DNA from: an uncultured Eubacteriales bacterium
Lineage (GTDB): Bacteria > Bacillota > Clostridia > Oscillospirales > Acutalibacteraceae
NCBI GenBank assembly: GCA_900321665.1
Contig: ONWY01000001.1
Coordinates: 1 to 27,484 of the forward strand
Length of the DNA: 27,484 nucleotides
Direction of reading: 5' to 3'
In this document: positions 13,664 through 23,900 of the stretch, piece after piece
How positions within the stretch are numbered: position 1 is the stretch's first letter
How the letters are laid out: every line of letters starts with the position of its first letter
Notes under the pieces: model-generated
What the model was told of the DNA's origin: nothing
What the model saw: the letters and a program-made list of their open reading frames with translations, nothing else
Databases searched by the model: none
Position numbers and translations under genes: made by a program

Positions 13664-14020
13664 TTACTTGATTTGCGCACCGCATTTCGGGCAAAAGGAA
13701 TTATCCTCATTGATATCTGCACCGCACGAAGGGCATCTGACAGTGTTTTTGATGGCACTGATGATATCTCTTTTCTCTTCGATATCTGCCTTCAATAAAT
13801 CAATTTCTTCAATCAACGCAGCAAAATCGGGTAATTCCTCCCCTGCTTTTACAGCGTCATAAACCTTTTTGCCGATAGACATATAGTTTTTATCGAGCTT
13901 CATATTTAACTGTGCAATTTCCACCTTGTTTTTGGAAATTTGATACAGCTCTTGAGATTTTTCGCCTGCGGTTGAGGCAAGCACCTTTGCTTTATCTAAA
14001 ACTTCATTAATATCTGCCAT
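13664..14020 (-). CDS. coiled-coil zinc-ribbon protein of unknown function
   Basis: A 118-residue protein not recognised as a named family. Residues about 1-90 are helical and charged, suggesting a coiled coil; the C-terminus is a rubredoxin-like zinc ribbon with two knuckles, CPSCG and CPKCG, 13 residues apart. No membrane segment is present. AAGGAG lies 11 bases before the ATG. It sits between hemZ and the flippase gene, with its own promoter inside the 3' end of hemZ, and is followed by the flippase gene after 13 bases. Similar short zinc-ribbon proteins are common in Clostridia, but their function is unknown to me. Confidence 0.8.
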   Translation of the reverse strand: MADINEVLDKAKVLASTAGEKSQELYQISKNKVEIAQLNMKLDKNYMSIGKKVYDAVKAGEELPDFAALIEEIDLLKADIEEKRDIISAIKNTVRCPSCGADINEDNSFCPKCGAQIK

Positions 14021-14055
14021 AATGCATCATTCTCCTTTATAAAAATTCAATCCTT

Positions 14056-14084
14056 ATTTTACCACGAATACTGTGTAAAATCAA
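14056..14084 (-). promoter_or_regulatory. promoter at the hemZ / zinc-ribbon junction
   Basis: On the minus strand TTGATT (14079-14084) and TAAAAT (14056-14061) are 17 bases apart. The -35 overlaps the hemZ stop codon. Transcription would begin about 30 bases before the zinc-ribbon ATG, and could also drive the flippase, mazG and hup genes. Confidence 0.65.
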
Positions 14085-15553
14085 GGTTTTTGCCACTTTT
14101 TAATGATGTTTGCCGCCTCGTGTTTGCGCGCCAGCATGGTATCAAAGCCCGAAATGTATTCATAAGGGTATTTGTAGTTAAAAACGCGCGCGATTTGTCC
14201 GCTGCCTTTATCACTGAGCCTGGTGACCGCACCCGCACCTGCTCCAAAGACAGTTTGCACCTCTTCCATCATAAAAATATTGTATTCACATATTTTTCCG
14301 GGCTTTGCCCAACCGGTGTTTTCCAAATTACCGACCGATTTACTCTGGCGGTACATATAATACGGAATATAGCCGCTGCTTTCAAGCATTTCTCCTGCTT
14401 TTTGAATCATTTCATTGGTGATGGAAAGCACACTTCCCTTTTTCTCATCTCTGGTGATAAGAAAGGAGGAGCGCTTGAGCGCAAGCGTGTGCACCGTGAT
14501 GTTTTCCGCTTTCAAATCAATGGCGGTTTGTACCGATTGGAGAAAGCTCTCCACACACTCCCCCTCCAAGCCTGCAATCATATCGGTATTGATATTATCA
14601 AAGCCGAGCCGTCTTGCGATTTCATAAGCTTTGCAAACATCTGCACCGGTGTGGTTTCTGCCGATTGCTTTTAGTACCTCATCATTAAAGGATTGCGCAT
14701 TAATGGTGATGCGTGTAATCGGAGTGCTTTTTATAAAAGCGAGCATTTCCTCGCTCAGCGTATCGGGTCTGCCGGCTTCAAGTGTAAATTCGCTAACCTT
14801 AGAGGTATCAAAATCGGCATAAATTTCATCGATAAGAGCTTGCAGCATATCGGTGCTGAGCACGGTCGGTGTGCCGCCGCCGATGTAAACGGTTCTCAAG
14901 TGAAGCTTTAATTGCGCCGTCAGGATGGCGATTTCCCTAATTTCCTTGCAAAGGAGCTTCACATAGTCCGGAATCAGCTTTTTTAAGGATGCATAGGAAT
15001 GTGAAATAAAGGAGCAATATGCGCACCTGGAAGGGCAAAACGGCAAGGACACGTAGAGCGAAAATTCATCTGCTTCAGAAGAAGCCATGGTTGCCATTTC
15101 ATTGCGGCATACTTTTTGCACCAACTGCGCTTTTTGCGGCGAAATAAAAAGGCTATCTTCTAAATATTTTACGGCTTGCTGCTCGCTGTTATTCCTTAAA
15201 AGGTTAAAAAATATCTTGGTCGGTCGAACACCGGTTTGCATACCCCAAGGCGGTGTGTAGCCGGTGTGCTCGATTAACATGCGGTAAAGCATCTCGCAAG
15301 CTTTCAGCTCGCCTGCTTTATATAAATCCTCGCCGCTTAATGCAACGGTTTCGCTATTGTCATAATCCGCAAAATGAATTTGAGTTTTAATATCAATTGA
15401 GCTTTGGCTTTGCCGTGTTTCGCAGAGAATAAATTCACCTTTTTTTAAAGGTGAATTAAAAATCTTTTCTAACCGAATATCCGGCAAAAAAACGCGCACA
15501 AGCTGTTCAATTGCGTAGTGATAATCATTTCCGTTAATATATAAATGCATCAT
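14081..15553 (-). CDS. hemZ: HemZ, radical SAM coproporphyrinogen dehydrogenase family
   Basis: HemZ is a radical SAM enzyme related to HemN, annotated as oxygen-independent coproporphyrinogen III oxidase. The 490-residue protein has about 165 N-terminal residues specific to HemZ, then the 4Fe-4S motif C173-x3-C177-x2-C180 (PFCPSRCAYCSF), the SAM-binding glycines YIGGGTPTVL, and a C-terminal HemN-like part with PYYMYRQ. The start codon overlaps the upstream hydrolase stop by four bases (ATGA); a second ATG follows directly. No other haem gene is in the window, and many HemN-like proteins have other roles such as haem handling, so the true substrate is not certain. The neighbourhood rel-dtd-hydrolase-hemZ is common in Clostridia. 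Confidence 0.9.
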   Translation of the reverse strand: MMHLYINGNDYHYAIEQLVRVFLPDIRLEKIFNSPLKKGEFILCETRQSQSSIDIKTQIHFADYDNSETVALSGEDLYKAGELKACEMLYRMLIEHTGYTPPWGMQTGVRPTKIFFNLLRNNSEQQAVKYLEDSLFISPQKAQLVQKVCRNEMATMASSEADEFSLYVSLPFCPSRCAYCSFISHSYASLKKLIPDYVKLLCKEIREIAILTAQLKLHLRTVYIGGGTPTVLSTDMLQALIDEIYADFDTSKVSEFTLEAGRPDTLSEEMLAFIKSTPITRITINAQSFNDEVLKAIGRNHTGADVCKAYEIARRLGFDNINTDMIAGLEGECVESFLQSVQTAIDLKAENITVHTLALKRSSFLITRDEKKGSVLSITNEMIQKAGEMLESSGYIPYYMYRQSKSVGNLENTGWAKPGKICEYNIFMMEEVQTVFGAGAGAVTRLSDKGSGQIARVFNYKYPYEYISGFDTMLARKHEAANIIKKWQKP

Positions 15554-16158
15554 CTGAAAAAACTGTTTACCCTTCTTTGAGTCGCTATATCCGTTACTCC
15601 CATATGACCGGGATAGAGCTGATAATCACCTAAAGCGGAGATTTTGGCAACACTTTTCATAATTTCAAAAAAGGAGCCGGTTGGCAAATCGGTTCTGCCG
15701 ATTGAGCCGTCAAACACGGTATCACCGCAAAACAAATGGTTTAGGTATAAATAACAAACACTGCCCGAGGTGTGCCCCGGAGTGGCAATCACTTGAATGG
15801 TTTGACCGCAAAATGGAATAGTATCGCCGTCGTTTACTAAAACCGCAGGCGCGGCAAAGCGCTCCCTTTCGCAAAAAACACCGCGAGAGCTTAATATATT
15901 TTGATAATCCGCTTCACTGATAACCACTTTTGCCAGCGGGTAGCGGGCGATAAAGCGCAATACATCTGCACAGTGGTCATAGTGACCATGGGTTAAGAGC
16001 AAATATTCGATTTGCAAGTCCTTGCTATCAATAAACTCAAAATATTTGTTTGAAATGCGGTCGCTGACATCCACACAAAAGGCTTTTTTACTTGCTTCGT
16101 CATAAACAATAAAGCAATTTGTGCCGATGGAACCTTCTTCAAAAAGCTTTATTTTCAT
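15550..16158 (-). CDS. MBL-fold metallo-hydrolase (YqgX/glyoxalase II-like)
   Basis: A 202-residue metallo-beta-lactamase-fold hydrolase. All metal-site residues are visible: H57-x-H59-x-D61-H62 (THGHYDH), His129 (TPGHTSG), Asp146 (CGDTVF) and His185 (YPGHM). The compact size and the motif GRTDLPTGS resemble the glyoxalase II-like proteins YqgX/YcbL, which split glutathione- or other thiol-esters; the substrate here is unknown. It overlaps both neighbours, dtd upstream and hemZ downstream, by four bases, indicating tight translational coupling. Confidence 0.9.
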   Translation of the reverse strand: MKIKLFEEGSIGTNCFIVYDEASKKAFCVDVSDRISNKYFEFIDSKDLQIEYLLLTHGHYDHCADVLRFIARYPLAKVVISEADYQNILSSRGVFCERERFAAPAVLVNDGDTIPFCGQTIQVIATPGHTSGSVCYLYLNHLFCGDTVFDGSIGRTDLPTGSFFEIMKSVAKISALGDYQLYPGHMGVTDIATQRRVNSFFR

Positions 16159-16613
16159 TTTTTGATTAAATCCTTTGAATCTAAAAGTATGGTAAACGGG
16201 CCGTTATTGATAAGGCTGACCTTCATATCGGCACCGAAAATTCCGGTTTGTACAGGTTTTTGCAAAAGCTGCTCCAAGCAGGAGTTGAAATATATGTACA
16301 GTGCGTTGGCTTCCTCGGGCGGTGCCGCGTGAATAAAGGAAGGTCGTCTGCCATGGGAGCAATCTGCCAAAAGTGTGAATTGAGAAACGCTTAAAATGTC
16401 GCCGCCGACATCTTGAAGGCTTAAGTTTGTTTTACCGGCGCTATCTTCAAAAATGCGCAGGTTGACAAGCTTATTTGCCAACACTTCGCAATCGGATTTA
16501 GTATCATTTTCTCCTACCCCAACCAATACCAAATATCCTTTTTCTATAGCGCCAACGGTTTGTTTATCAACCTCCACCTTGGCGATATCGACAATTTGAA
16601 TCACAAGTTTCAT
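16155..16613 (-). CDS. dtd: D-aminoacyl-tRNA deacylase
   Basis: Dtd removes D-amino acids (and glycine mischarged on tRNA-Ala) from tRNA. The 152-residue length is usual. The catalytic-pocket motifs are present: SQFT at 77-80 and the glycine-cis-proline motif N-N-G-P-F-T at 136-141. The N-terminus departs from the family's common VIQRV: here it reads VIQIVDIAKVEVD, with the arginine replaced by isoleucine. It follows rel by 11 bases, the normal order in Firmicutes (relA-yrvI in Bacillus). Confidence 0.93.
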   Translation of the reverse strand: MKLVIQIVDIAKVEVDKQTVGAIEKGYLVLVGVGENDTKSDCEVLANKLVNLRIFEDSAGKTNLSLQDVGGDILSVSQFTLLADCSHGRRPSFIHAAPPEEANALYIYFNSCLEQLLQKPVQTGIFGADMKVSLINNGPFTILLDSKDLIKK

Positions 16614-16624
16614 CTGCTTCCCCT

Positions 16625-18829
16625 TTACATACTTGCTCTTTCAACACTGATAATATTATCGACCTTTTTCAATCTCGCAAGAAAGTTGTTTAAATGCTCG
16701 GTATTATCCACCACAATGCCTAAGGTGATAATGGAATTGCCGTTTTTAAGCACCCTTGCCTCGATATTGGAAATATTAATTTTTATCTCATAGCATGCCT
16801 TCATAATATCTGCCAAGAGGTTTTCCCTATCAATACAGAAAATACTCAATGTTGTGTTGAGATTAAATTTAATATCATCATCCCAATAGGCATTCAACCA
16901 CCTGCCGGGCTCTTCACTTTCGGCAATATCCCGCGGTACATTCATACAGTCTCTCTTGTGGATAGAAACACCGTGACCTCTTGTGATAAAGCCGATAATT
17001 CTGTCACCCGGCAACGGATTACAACACTTCGAGAGCTTAATTTGGCAATCGTCGAAGCCCTCTACAATGATGCCGTCTTTATTGGAAAGCGAGTGGCGGT
17101 TTGGTTGCGGCATTGCAGGCTTTGGCGGCAATGCATCGGAATCCTCCAAGACAAATTGTTTATACAGGTCTTTAATCGAGGGCATAATCCTGGAAACGGA
17201 AATGCCGCCGTAGCCGATTTTTGCATAAAGCTCATCCGCTGTATTGCACTTTTGGCGCGCCACTAAGCGATTGATAAACTCATCGTATTTATCATCACTT
17301 AAGCGGATATAATTGCGCTTAAATTCCTTTTCAAGCTCTGATTTTCCGGCAACAATGTTTTCCTCGCGCTTTTCCTTTTTAAACCAGGAGCGGATTTTAT
17401 TGCGCGCTTCGCTTGTTCTGACAATGTTCAGCCAATCTCTGCTCGGTCCTTTATCCTCCTGCTTTGTGGTGATAATATCGCAAATCTCACCGGTGTGCAG
17501 AATGTAATCGAGCGGCACCATTCTGCCGTTTACCTTGGCACCTGTCATTTTATGGCCGACTTGGGTGTGAATGGCATAGGCAAAATCTATAATTGTAGAA
17601 TTTTTTGGCAGTGTTTTCACATCGCCTTGCGGGGTAAATACAAAAACTTCTTCAAATTCCAAGTCACTTTTGACAGTGTAAAGAAATTCTTCCGGGGTTT
17701 CGCCGTCGGTTTGCTCATTTTGCTTGTCAACCATCTCATGTATCCAGGCAATTTTTTCATCAAATTTATCATCCTTACCCTTAACACCGGATTTATATTT
17801 CCAATGGGCGGCGATACCGTATTCCGCGGTGCGATGCATTTCCCAAGTTCTGATTTGTACCTCGAAGGGTATTCCCTCTTTGCCAATCACCGTAGAGTGC
17901 AAGGATTGGTACATATTCGGCTTCGGTGTTGCAATATAGTCTTTAAACCTGCCGGGAATCGGGCGGAACATATCGTGGATGACACCTAAGCAGTTGTAGC
18001 AATCATTGACCGAATCCACAATAATGCGCACGGCATAAATATCATAGATTTCATCAAAAGAGCGGTTTTGCATATACATTTTGCGGTAGATACCGGTCAC
18101 GGATTTAATTCTGCCGTCAATATGCGGGTTTTCCACGGTTTCCTTTAATCTTTCGGATATCTTGCGAATGATGGAAGGGATTAAATCCTTGCTGACAACG
18201 CTGTTTTGCGATAATCTGTTTTTGATTTCCTCGTAACCGACCGGGTCAAGGTGGCGAATTGCCAAATCCTCCAACTCTTCCTTGAGTGCGCGAATACCGA
18301 GGCGGTGCGCAATCGGCGCAAAGATTTCGAGCGTTTCCAATGCCTTTTCCCTGCGTTTGGCTTCATACATAAAATCAAGCGTGCGCATATTGTGCAAGCG
18401 GTCTGCGAGCTTGATGATGATAACACGCACATCCTCCGCCATGGCAAGGAGCATTTTGCGGATGTTTTCCGCTTGCTGCTCCACCTTGCTTTTGATATCT
18501 ACCTTGCCGAGCTTGGTCACGCCTTCCACTAAAAAGGCAACATCCTTGCCAAACTCCTTTTCGACATCCTCCTTGGTTTCATCGGTGTCTTCAATCACAT
18601 CGTGCAGCAAAGCGGCAACAATGCTTTGGGTATCTAAGCCGAGAGAAACAAGAATTTTCGCCACTTCAATCGGGTGAATTATATACGGCTCGCCGGAAAA
18701 GCGGGTTTGCCCCGCATGGAGCGCCTCCGCTTTTTTGTATGCTTTTATGATTAAATCTCTATCGTATGAATTGCTTTCATCTACCATTGAAAGCAATTCA
18801 TCAAAGCCGTTTCCAAATTGTTTGTCCAA
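16625..18829 (-). CDS. rel: bifunctional (p)ppGpp synthetase/hydrolase (Rel)
   Basis: Rel makes (p)ppGpp on starved ribosomes and hydrolyses it otherwise. The 734-residue protein shows, in order: an HD hydrolase domain (His52, His76-Asp77, and Asp143 in LADRLHNMRT), the synthetase domain (GRFKDYIATPKPN from about 293, then EVQIRT around 324), a TGS domain (about 390-450), a conserved-cysteine region (KCCNPLPGD near 601), and a C-terminal ACT domain (about 660-734). HD and synthetase motifs look intact, so both activities are expected. It starts with TTG, preceded by GAGGTGA. recJ lies 12 bases upstream; the apt gene found between them in Bacillus is absent here. Confidence 0.97.
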   Translation of the reverse strand: MDKQFGNGFDELLSMVDESNSYDRDLIIKAYKKAEALHAGQTRFSGEPYIIHPIEVAKILVSLGLDTQSIVAALLHDVIEDTDETKEDVEKEFGKDVAFLVEGVTKLGKVDIKSKVEQQAENIRKMLLAMAEDVRVIIIKLADRLHNMRTLDFMYEAKRREKALETLEIFAPIAHRLGIRALKEELEDLAIRHLDPVGYEEIKNRLSQNSVVSKDLIPSIIRKISERLKETVENPHIDGRIKSVTGIYRKMYMQNRSFDEIYDIYAVRIIVDSVNDCYNCLGVIHDMFRPIPGRFKDYIATPKPNMYQSLHSTVIGKEGIPFEVQIRTWEMHRTAEYGIAAHWKYKSGVKGKDDKFDEKIAWIHEMVDKQNEQTDGETPEEFLYTVKSDLEFEEVFVFTPQGDVKTLPKNSTIIDFAYAIHTQVGHKMTGAKVNGRMVPLDYILHTGEICDIITTKQEDKGPSRDWLNIVRTSEARNKIRSWFKKEKREENIVAGKSELEKEFKRNYIRLSDDKYDEFINRLVARQKCNTADELYAKIGYGGISVSRIMPSIKDLYKQFVLEDSDALPPKPAMPQPNRHSLSNKDGIIVEGFDDCQIKLSKCCNPLPGDRIIGFITRGHGVSIHKRDCMNVPRDIAESEEPGRWLNAYWDDDIKFNLNTTLSIFCIDRENLLADIMKACYEIKINISNIEARVLKNGNSIITLGIVVDNTEHLNNFLARLKKVDNIISVERASM

Positions 18830-18841
18830 AAAATATCACCT

Positions 18842-20887
18842 CTAAAGTGTTTCGCTTAATTGTAACATATGTTGAAATAGTGCAGAGTCCGGAATATTCA
18901 CTTTTGTCGGCTCAATCGGCAAATCGATTCTGCCTCTTTCGGTATCCTCAATGACCAAACCGAGCTCCTTCATAATTTCAAGCGACAGGCGCATTTGCGC
19001 ATAATTCATGATTACAGGCCTTAAATTCATATATAGCTCTTCAAGCGAGAATTTCCAGCCGTTATTATCGCGCAAAAAGCGATAAATTTGTGCAATGTGG
19101 TCGCGATTGGTTAAAATGTAATCTATCTCTTTACGATTGGTTTCGCGGCGCACAAAGTTTTCAAAAACACGCATACCGCTGACAATGTTATCATCCGAAA
19201 AGCCGCTATAGCGAATCGCTTTTAAAAAGAGCGAAACGGTTGTTTTACCGTAGTATTCATTTTTTTCGACACTCAGCGCCAAATCGACTGTATCCCCTTT
19301 TCGATACGGTACGGAGGTGGTGGAATAGCCGAAATATATCACGCTGAAGGTTGTGTTGTTTTTGGCAAGGGTAAGCTTGATGTGCTTGTTGCCGCTTATA
19401 GGAGAAATCATGATGATTTGTGCTTTAAATATACCGAAAATCGGTTTGGCATTTCCCATGCCGAAGGGCTGAAAGCGCTCAATGGCATACAAAGTATCCA
19501 AAGAAATGGAAGCGGGGTTGATTTTAAAATCAATATTGATTTCACCCGAGGGCATATAGCGAAACATTTTAGCGGCATAATCATTAATCAGCGCGCGAAA
19601 TTCCTCTACCCTCTCGCGTTTGACGGAAAGACCGGCAGCTAAAGTATGTCCGCCGAATTTTTCAAGGCAATCACAGCAGGCACTGAGTGCTTCAAAAATA
19701 TCAAAGCCCTTGATACTGCGGCAGGAGCCTTTTAAGACAGTTTCGCCGCTATCGGCAATGATAATGCACGGCTTGCCGAACTGCTCGCAAATTTTAGAGG
19801 CTACAATGCCGGAAATGCCACTGTTCCAGCCGGGCGCGCTCAGTACCAGCACTCTGTCCCTTGCATAGGATTCATCGGTAAGAATATCCAGCGCGTCCTC
19901 CAACATCTCGCTTTCAATGCGGATGCGCTGTGTATTGCACTCGTTAATTTCTTCTGCCAGGCGAATCGCTGTATCGGCATCCTCCGTAATCAACAGCTCT
20001 ACGGCTTTTGCAGCAGATGCAATTCTGCCGGAAGCATTGATACGCGGCGATAAAACAAATGCGATATCGCCGGAGTTTAACGCTTTATCGCCCACACCGG
20101 CAACACCTTTCAGTGCTGCAATCCCTAAGCGCTTGGTATTATTAATCAGCTCTAAGCCTTTTTTAATTAAAAATCTGTTTTCCCCGGTCACGGGAACAAT
20201 ATCGGCAATGGTACCGATACATATTAAATCCGCATATTCCTCGAGGATTTCTTCTTCGCCGCCGGCAATCGCGCATACAAGCTTAAATGCCACCCCGACA
20301 CCTGCCCAATCCTCGTATTCACACTCGCTGTCATTGCGGTGCGGATTGACAACCGCAACTGCATCCGGCAAAAGCGTGCCCTGCATATGGTGGTCGGTCA
20401 CGACAACATCTATCCCATGCTCGGCGGCAAAAGCAACCTCATCGAGAGCGCTGATGCCGTTGTCCACCGTGACAATTAAGGTGATTTGTCGCTCGATGAA
20501 TTTTTCAATTGCACCTTTACTTAATCCGTAGCCCTCAAGGTTGCGGTCCGGTACATAATAAATCACATCGGCATCGACGCTCTTTAAGTAGGAATACAAA
20601 AGTGCAGTAGCGGTGACACCGTCGCAATCGAAATCGCCGAAAATCGCAATTTTTTCATGCGTATCAATCGCTCTGCCGATGCGGTCAACCGCCAAATCCA
20701 TATCCGGGAGAGTAAACGGGTCTATATACTGATAATCGTCGCTGAAAAAAGTATGGATTTCCTCCGGGTCAGTCATCCCCCTTGCCGATAACAAAACGGC
20801 ACTGACCGCATCAATATCACAGGTATCCATCAACTCTTTTGCGGTTTGCTTATCATATTGTGAGATATTCCATCGCTTAAACGCCAA
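18842..20887 (-). CDS. recJ: single-stranded-DNA-specific exonuclease RecJ
   Basis: RecJ degrades single-stranded DNA 5' to 3' in recombination, mismatch and base-excision repair. The 681-residue protein carries the DHH-family motifs: DFDCDG at 85-90, VDNG at 141-144, the DHH triad at 165-167 (TDHHMQG) and NPHR at 181, then the DHHA1 motif GGHTLAAGLS around 405-415, followed by an OB-type domain and a C-terminal extension of about 100 residues. It starts with TTG and has AAGGCG upstream. polC ends 22 bases before it. It is longer than E. coli RecJ (577) but near Firmicute lengths. Confidence 0.96.
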   Translation of the reverse strand: MAFKRWNISQYDKQTAKELMDTCDIDAVSAVLLSARGMTDPEEIHTFFSDDYQYIDPFTLPDMDLAVDRIGRAIDTHEKIAIFGDFDCDGVTATALLYSYLKSVDADVIYYVPDRNLEGYGLSKGAIEKFIERQITLIVTVDNGISALDEVAFAAEHGIDVVVTDHHMQGTLLPDAVAVVNPHRNDSECEYEDWAGVGVAFKLVCAIAGGEEEILEEYADLICIGTIADIVPVTGENRFLIKKGLELINNTKRLGIAALKGVAGVGDKALNSGDIAFVLSPRINASGRIASAAKAVELLITEDADTAIRLAEEINECNTQRIRIESEMLEDALDILTDESYARDRVLVLSAPGWNSGISGIVASKICEQFGKPCIIIADSGETVLKGSCRSIKGFDIFEALSACCDCLEKFGGHTLAAGLSVKRERVEEFRALINDYAAKMFRYMPSGEINIDFKINPASISLDTLYAIERFQPFGMGNAKPIFGIFKAQIIMISPISGNKHIKLTLAKNNTTFSVIYFGYSTTSVPYRKGDTVDLALSVEKNEYYGKTTVSLFLKAIRYSGFSDDNIVSGMRVFENFVRRETNRKEIDYILTNRDHIAQIYRFLRDNNGWKFSLEELYMNLRPVIMNYAQMRLSLEIMKELGLVIEDTERGRIDLPIEPTKVNIPDSALFQHMLQLSETL

Positions 20888-20909
20888 TTGGTCTCACGCC
20901 TTCTTTCTT

Positions 20910-23900
20910 TTAAAACTCAAACAGGCTCACTTGGTTGGTATCGGGCAAGCCTTCCAATGCGCCAAATTCATCTAATGCAGCGATAACAGCGGTAGAAACA
21001 CCGCTTTTGGAGGCGAAATCCTCCTTGGAGATGAAAGATTCATCTCCCTGTTGTTGCACGGCATCATAGATTGCCTTTGCTGCATTGGTGCCGACACCGT
21101 CGAGCGCGGAAAACGGCAAGCGAAGCTTGTCGCCTTCTATTTTATAGACTCTCCAATCGGATTTATACAAATCCACAGGCAGGAAACCGAAGCCTCTGGC
21201 AAGCATTTCAACGACAATTTTCATAATATCGTACTGCGCTTGCTCTTTATCGCTCGCTTCCTTCCCCTTAGCAGTGATTTCCGCCATTCTCATTTTTACC
21301 GCCTGCATGCCTTTTGAAGCTGCTAAAGAGTCTATATCCTCACCGCGCACGGTAAAGAATGCGGAGTAAAAATGAATCGGGTAATAAATCTTATACCACG
21401 CTATGCGCAGCGCTGCGATAACATAGGCAGCAGCATGCGCCTTTGGGAACATGTATTTAATTTTATAGCACGAATCAATATACCATTGCTCTACACCGAT
21501 GGTTTTCATGGCATCCTCAAAGGGCGGCAGCATTTTCGGCGCCTTTCCCTTTCTGGTGTATTCCATAATACTGAAGCAATCCTTCTTGGAAAGGGGTGAT
21601 TTGGAGCCGGTGCGCTGCTCGTAGCTTTCGGCAACGTGAATGAGGTGCGTCATAATATCATCACGGCAGCCGATAACATCGGAAATGGTACAAATCTTAT
21701 TGTTGATTAAATCTTGCGCATTTCCCAACCACACATCCGTTCCGTGTGAAAGGCCGGAAATTTGCAGTAAATCCGCAAAGGTTTTGGGTTTAGCATCGGT
21801 CAGCATGCCGATGACAAAGGGGGTGCCCATTTCCGGGATACCCAAGGTGCCGGTCGGGCAAGAGATATCCTCCGGCGTCACACCAATCGGGTCGGTAGAA
21901 ACGATTAACTCATATAACTTCGGGTCGGATAAATCCGCATCCATCACCGGGATACCGGTGGAATCCTCAAGAAATTTGTAGATGGTCGGATTATCGTGAC
22001 CGAGCTCGTCTAATTTTAAAAGGGTGTCGTGAAGGGAGTTTTTGAAATCAAAGTGGGTTGTGTAGGTACCCTTCCTCTCATCATTGGAGGGAAACTGAAT
22101 CGGGGTGAAATCCTCCACCGTGTATTCACTCGGCACAACGACCATGCCGCCCGGGTGCTGCCCTGTGGTACGCTTAATACCGGTGCAGCCAATCGTTAAG
22201 CGGTCAATTTCCGCTTTTGGAGTTGACTCACCTACACCGTGCTCATCTAAGTACTTTTTCACATAGCCAAAGGCGGTTTTATCCTTAACCGTTGCCATTG
22301 TACCGGCTTTAAAGACAAATTCCTTGCCGAATATTTCTTCGGTATAGCGGTGAATTTCGCTTTGCACATCGCCGGAAAAATTCAAGTCAATATCGGGCTC
22401 TTTATCCCCGTCAAAGCCTAAAAAGGTTTCAAAGGGTATTTCGTGGCCGTCACGCTTCATGGGTTGCCCGCACTTTGGGCAATTTTTCGGTGGCAGGTCA
22501 AATCCGGAGCCGTATTCTCCATGGAGGAAAAACTCGGAGTGCTTGCAATTCTTGCAGTAGTAATGCGGCGGCAAGGGATTTACCTCGGAGATACTGCCGA
22601 AATGCGCCACCAAAGAGGAGCCGACAGACCCTCTTGAGCCGACTAAATAGCCTCTTCTTTCGCTTTCCGCGACCAGCTTTTTGGCGATGACATATAGCAC
22701 GGCATAGCCATGAGAAATGATAGAATCCAATTCTCTTTGCAGGCGAGAAGCAATGTGCTCGGGAACCGGGTCGCCGTAAAGCTCCTTGGCTTTTTCCCAA
22801 CAGCTATCGGTTAAAATCTGTTCCGCGCCGTCAATATGCGGCTGGAAGGTGCCGGGCGGAATGGGCGGAATGTTGTCTTGAATCATATCCGCAATTTTGC
22901 CGGGATTGTCTATGACAAATTCTTTTGCCCTGCTGCCTGCCCAGGCGAAATCATCGAGCATTTCATCGGTTGTTTGAAAATACAAAGGTGCTTGATTATC
23001 CGCATCCGTAAAGCCTTTTGAGTGCATTAAGATGGCTCTGAATTTTGCATCCTTTTCATCTAAAAAGTGCACATCGCCGGTGGCAACCACGAGCTTGCCG
23101 AGCTTATCCGCCAGCGCCACGAGCTTTTGGTTGATTTTAATTAAATCCGCCTCGCTGTTGATGTTTTTATGCAGTTCCCTATCGGAGCGAATCATAAAGG
23201 CATTATTGCCGTTGGGCTGCAGCTCAATGTAATCGTAAAAGGCAGCAAGCTCTTCAAGCGTTTCATCGCTTTCCCCGCGCAAAACCGCTTGGATTAATTC
23301 ACCCTGCTCGCAGGCGGAGCCGACCAAAATGCTATCTCGCTTTTGCGCTAAGAGCGATTTCGGTATCAGCGGCCTGTTTTTGAAGGTTTTTACGCTGGAG
23401 TGCGAAACAAGCTCGTAGAGGTTCTTTCTGCCGTATTTTCTGTTTTCTTTTGCTATCTCTTTATCAAGAGAGCTGTCTTCTTTAACAAGTAAAATGATGT
23501 GATGACGGCGAAACTCCTTTAATTTCATATTCATAAAGTCAGGATACAGGCTGTCATCAACTAAATAGCCTTCCATACCGAGGATAAGCTTGATACCGCA
23601 CTTTTTGGCTGCGGCATATGCCTCCGGCAAGGCTTGCACTACACCGTGGTCGGTAACGGCAATCGCTTTATGCCCCCAAGCCGCTGCGCGCTCGACAAGC
23701 TTTGTCGGTGCACTCATACCGTCCATTTCCGAAAAAGAGGTATGCAAGTGCAGCTCTACCCTCTTTTCGGCTGCCGTATCTTCCTTGATATACTTTTTGA
23801 CTGCACTGATGCAATAGGGCTCCAGCACATAGTTTTTATCATATTCATCATACTTTTGCTTGCCGACAACGAGCACGGTCTGCCCTTCATACAAATCCTT

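Noticed and set aside
19917..20531. Open plus-strand frame of about 200 codons opposite recJ
   Set aside because: It lies wholly antisense to a clear recJ, is serine-rich as shadow frames of coding DNA often are, has no family marks and no convincing ribosome site.
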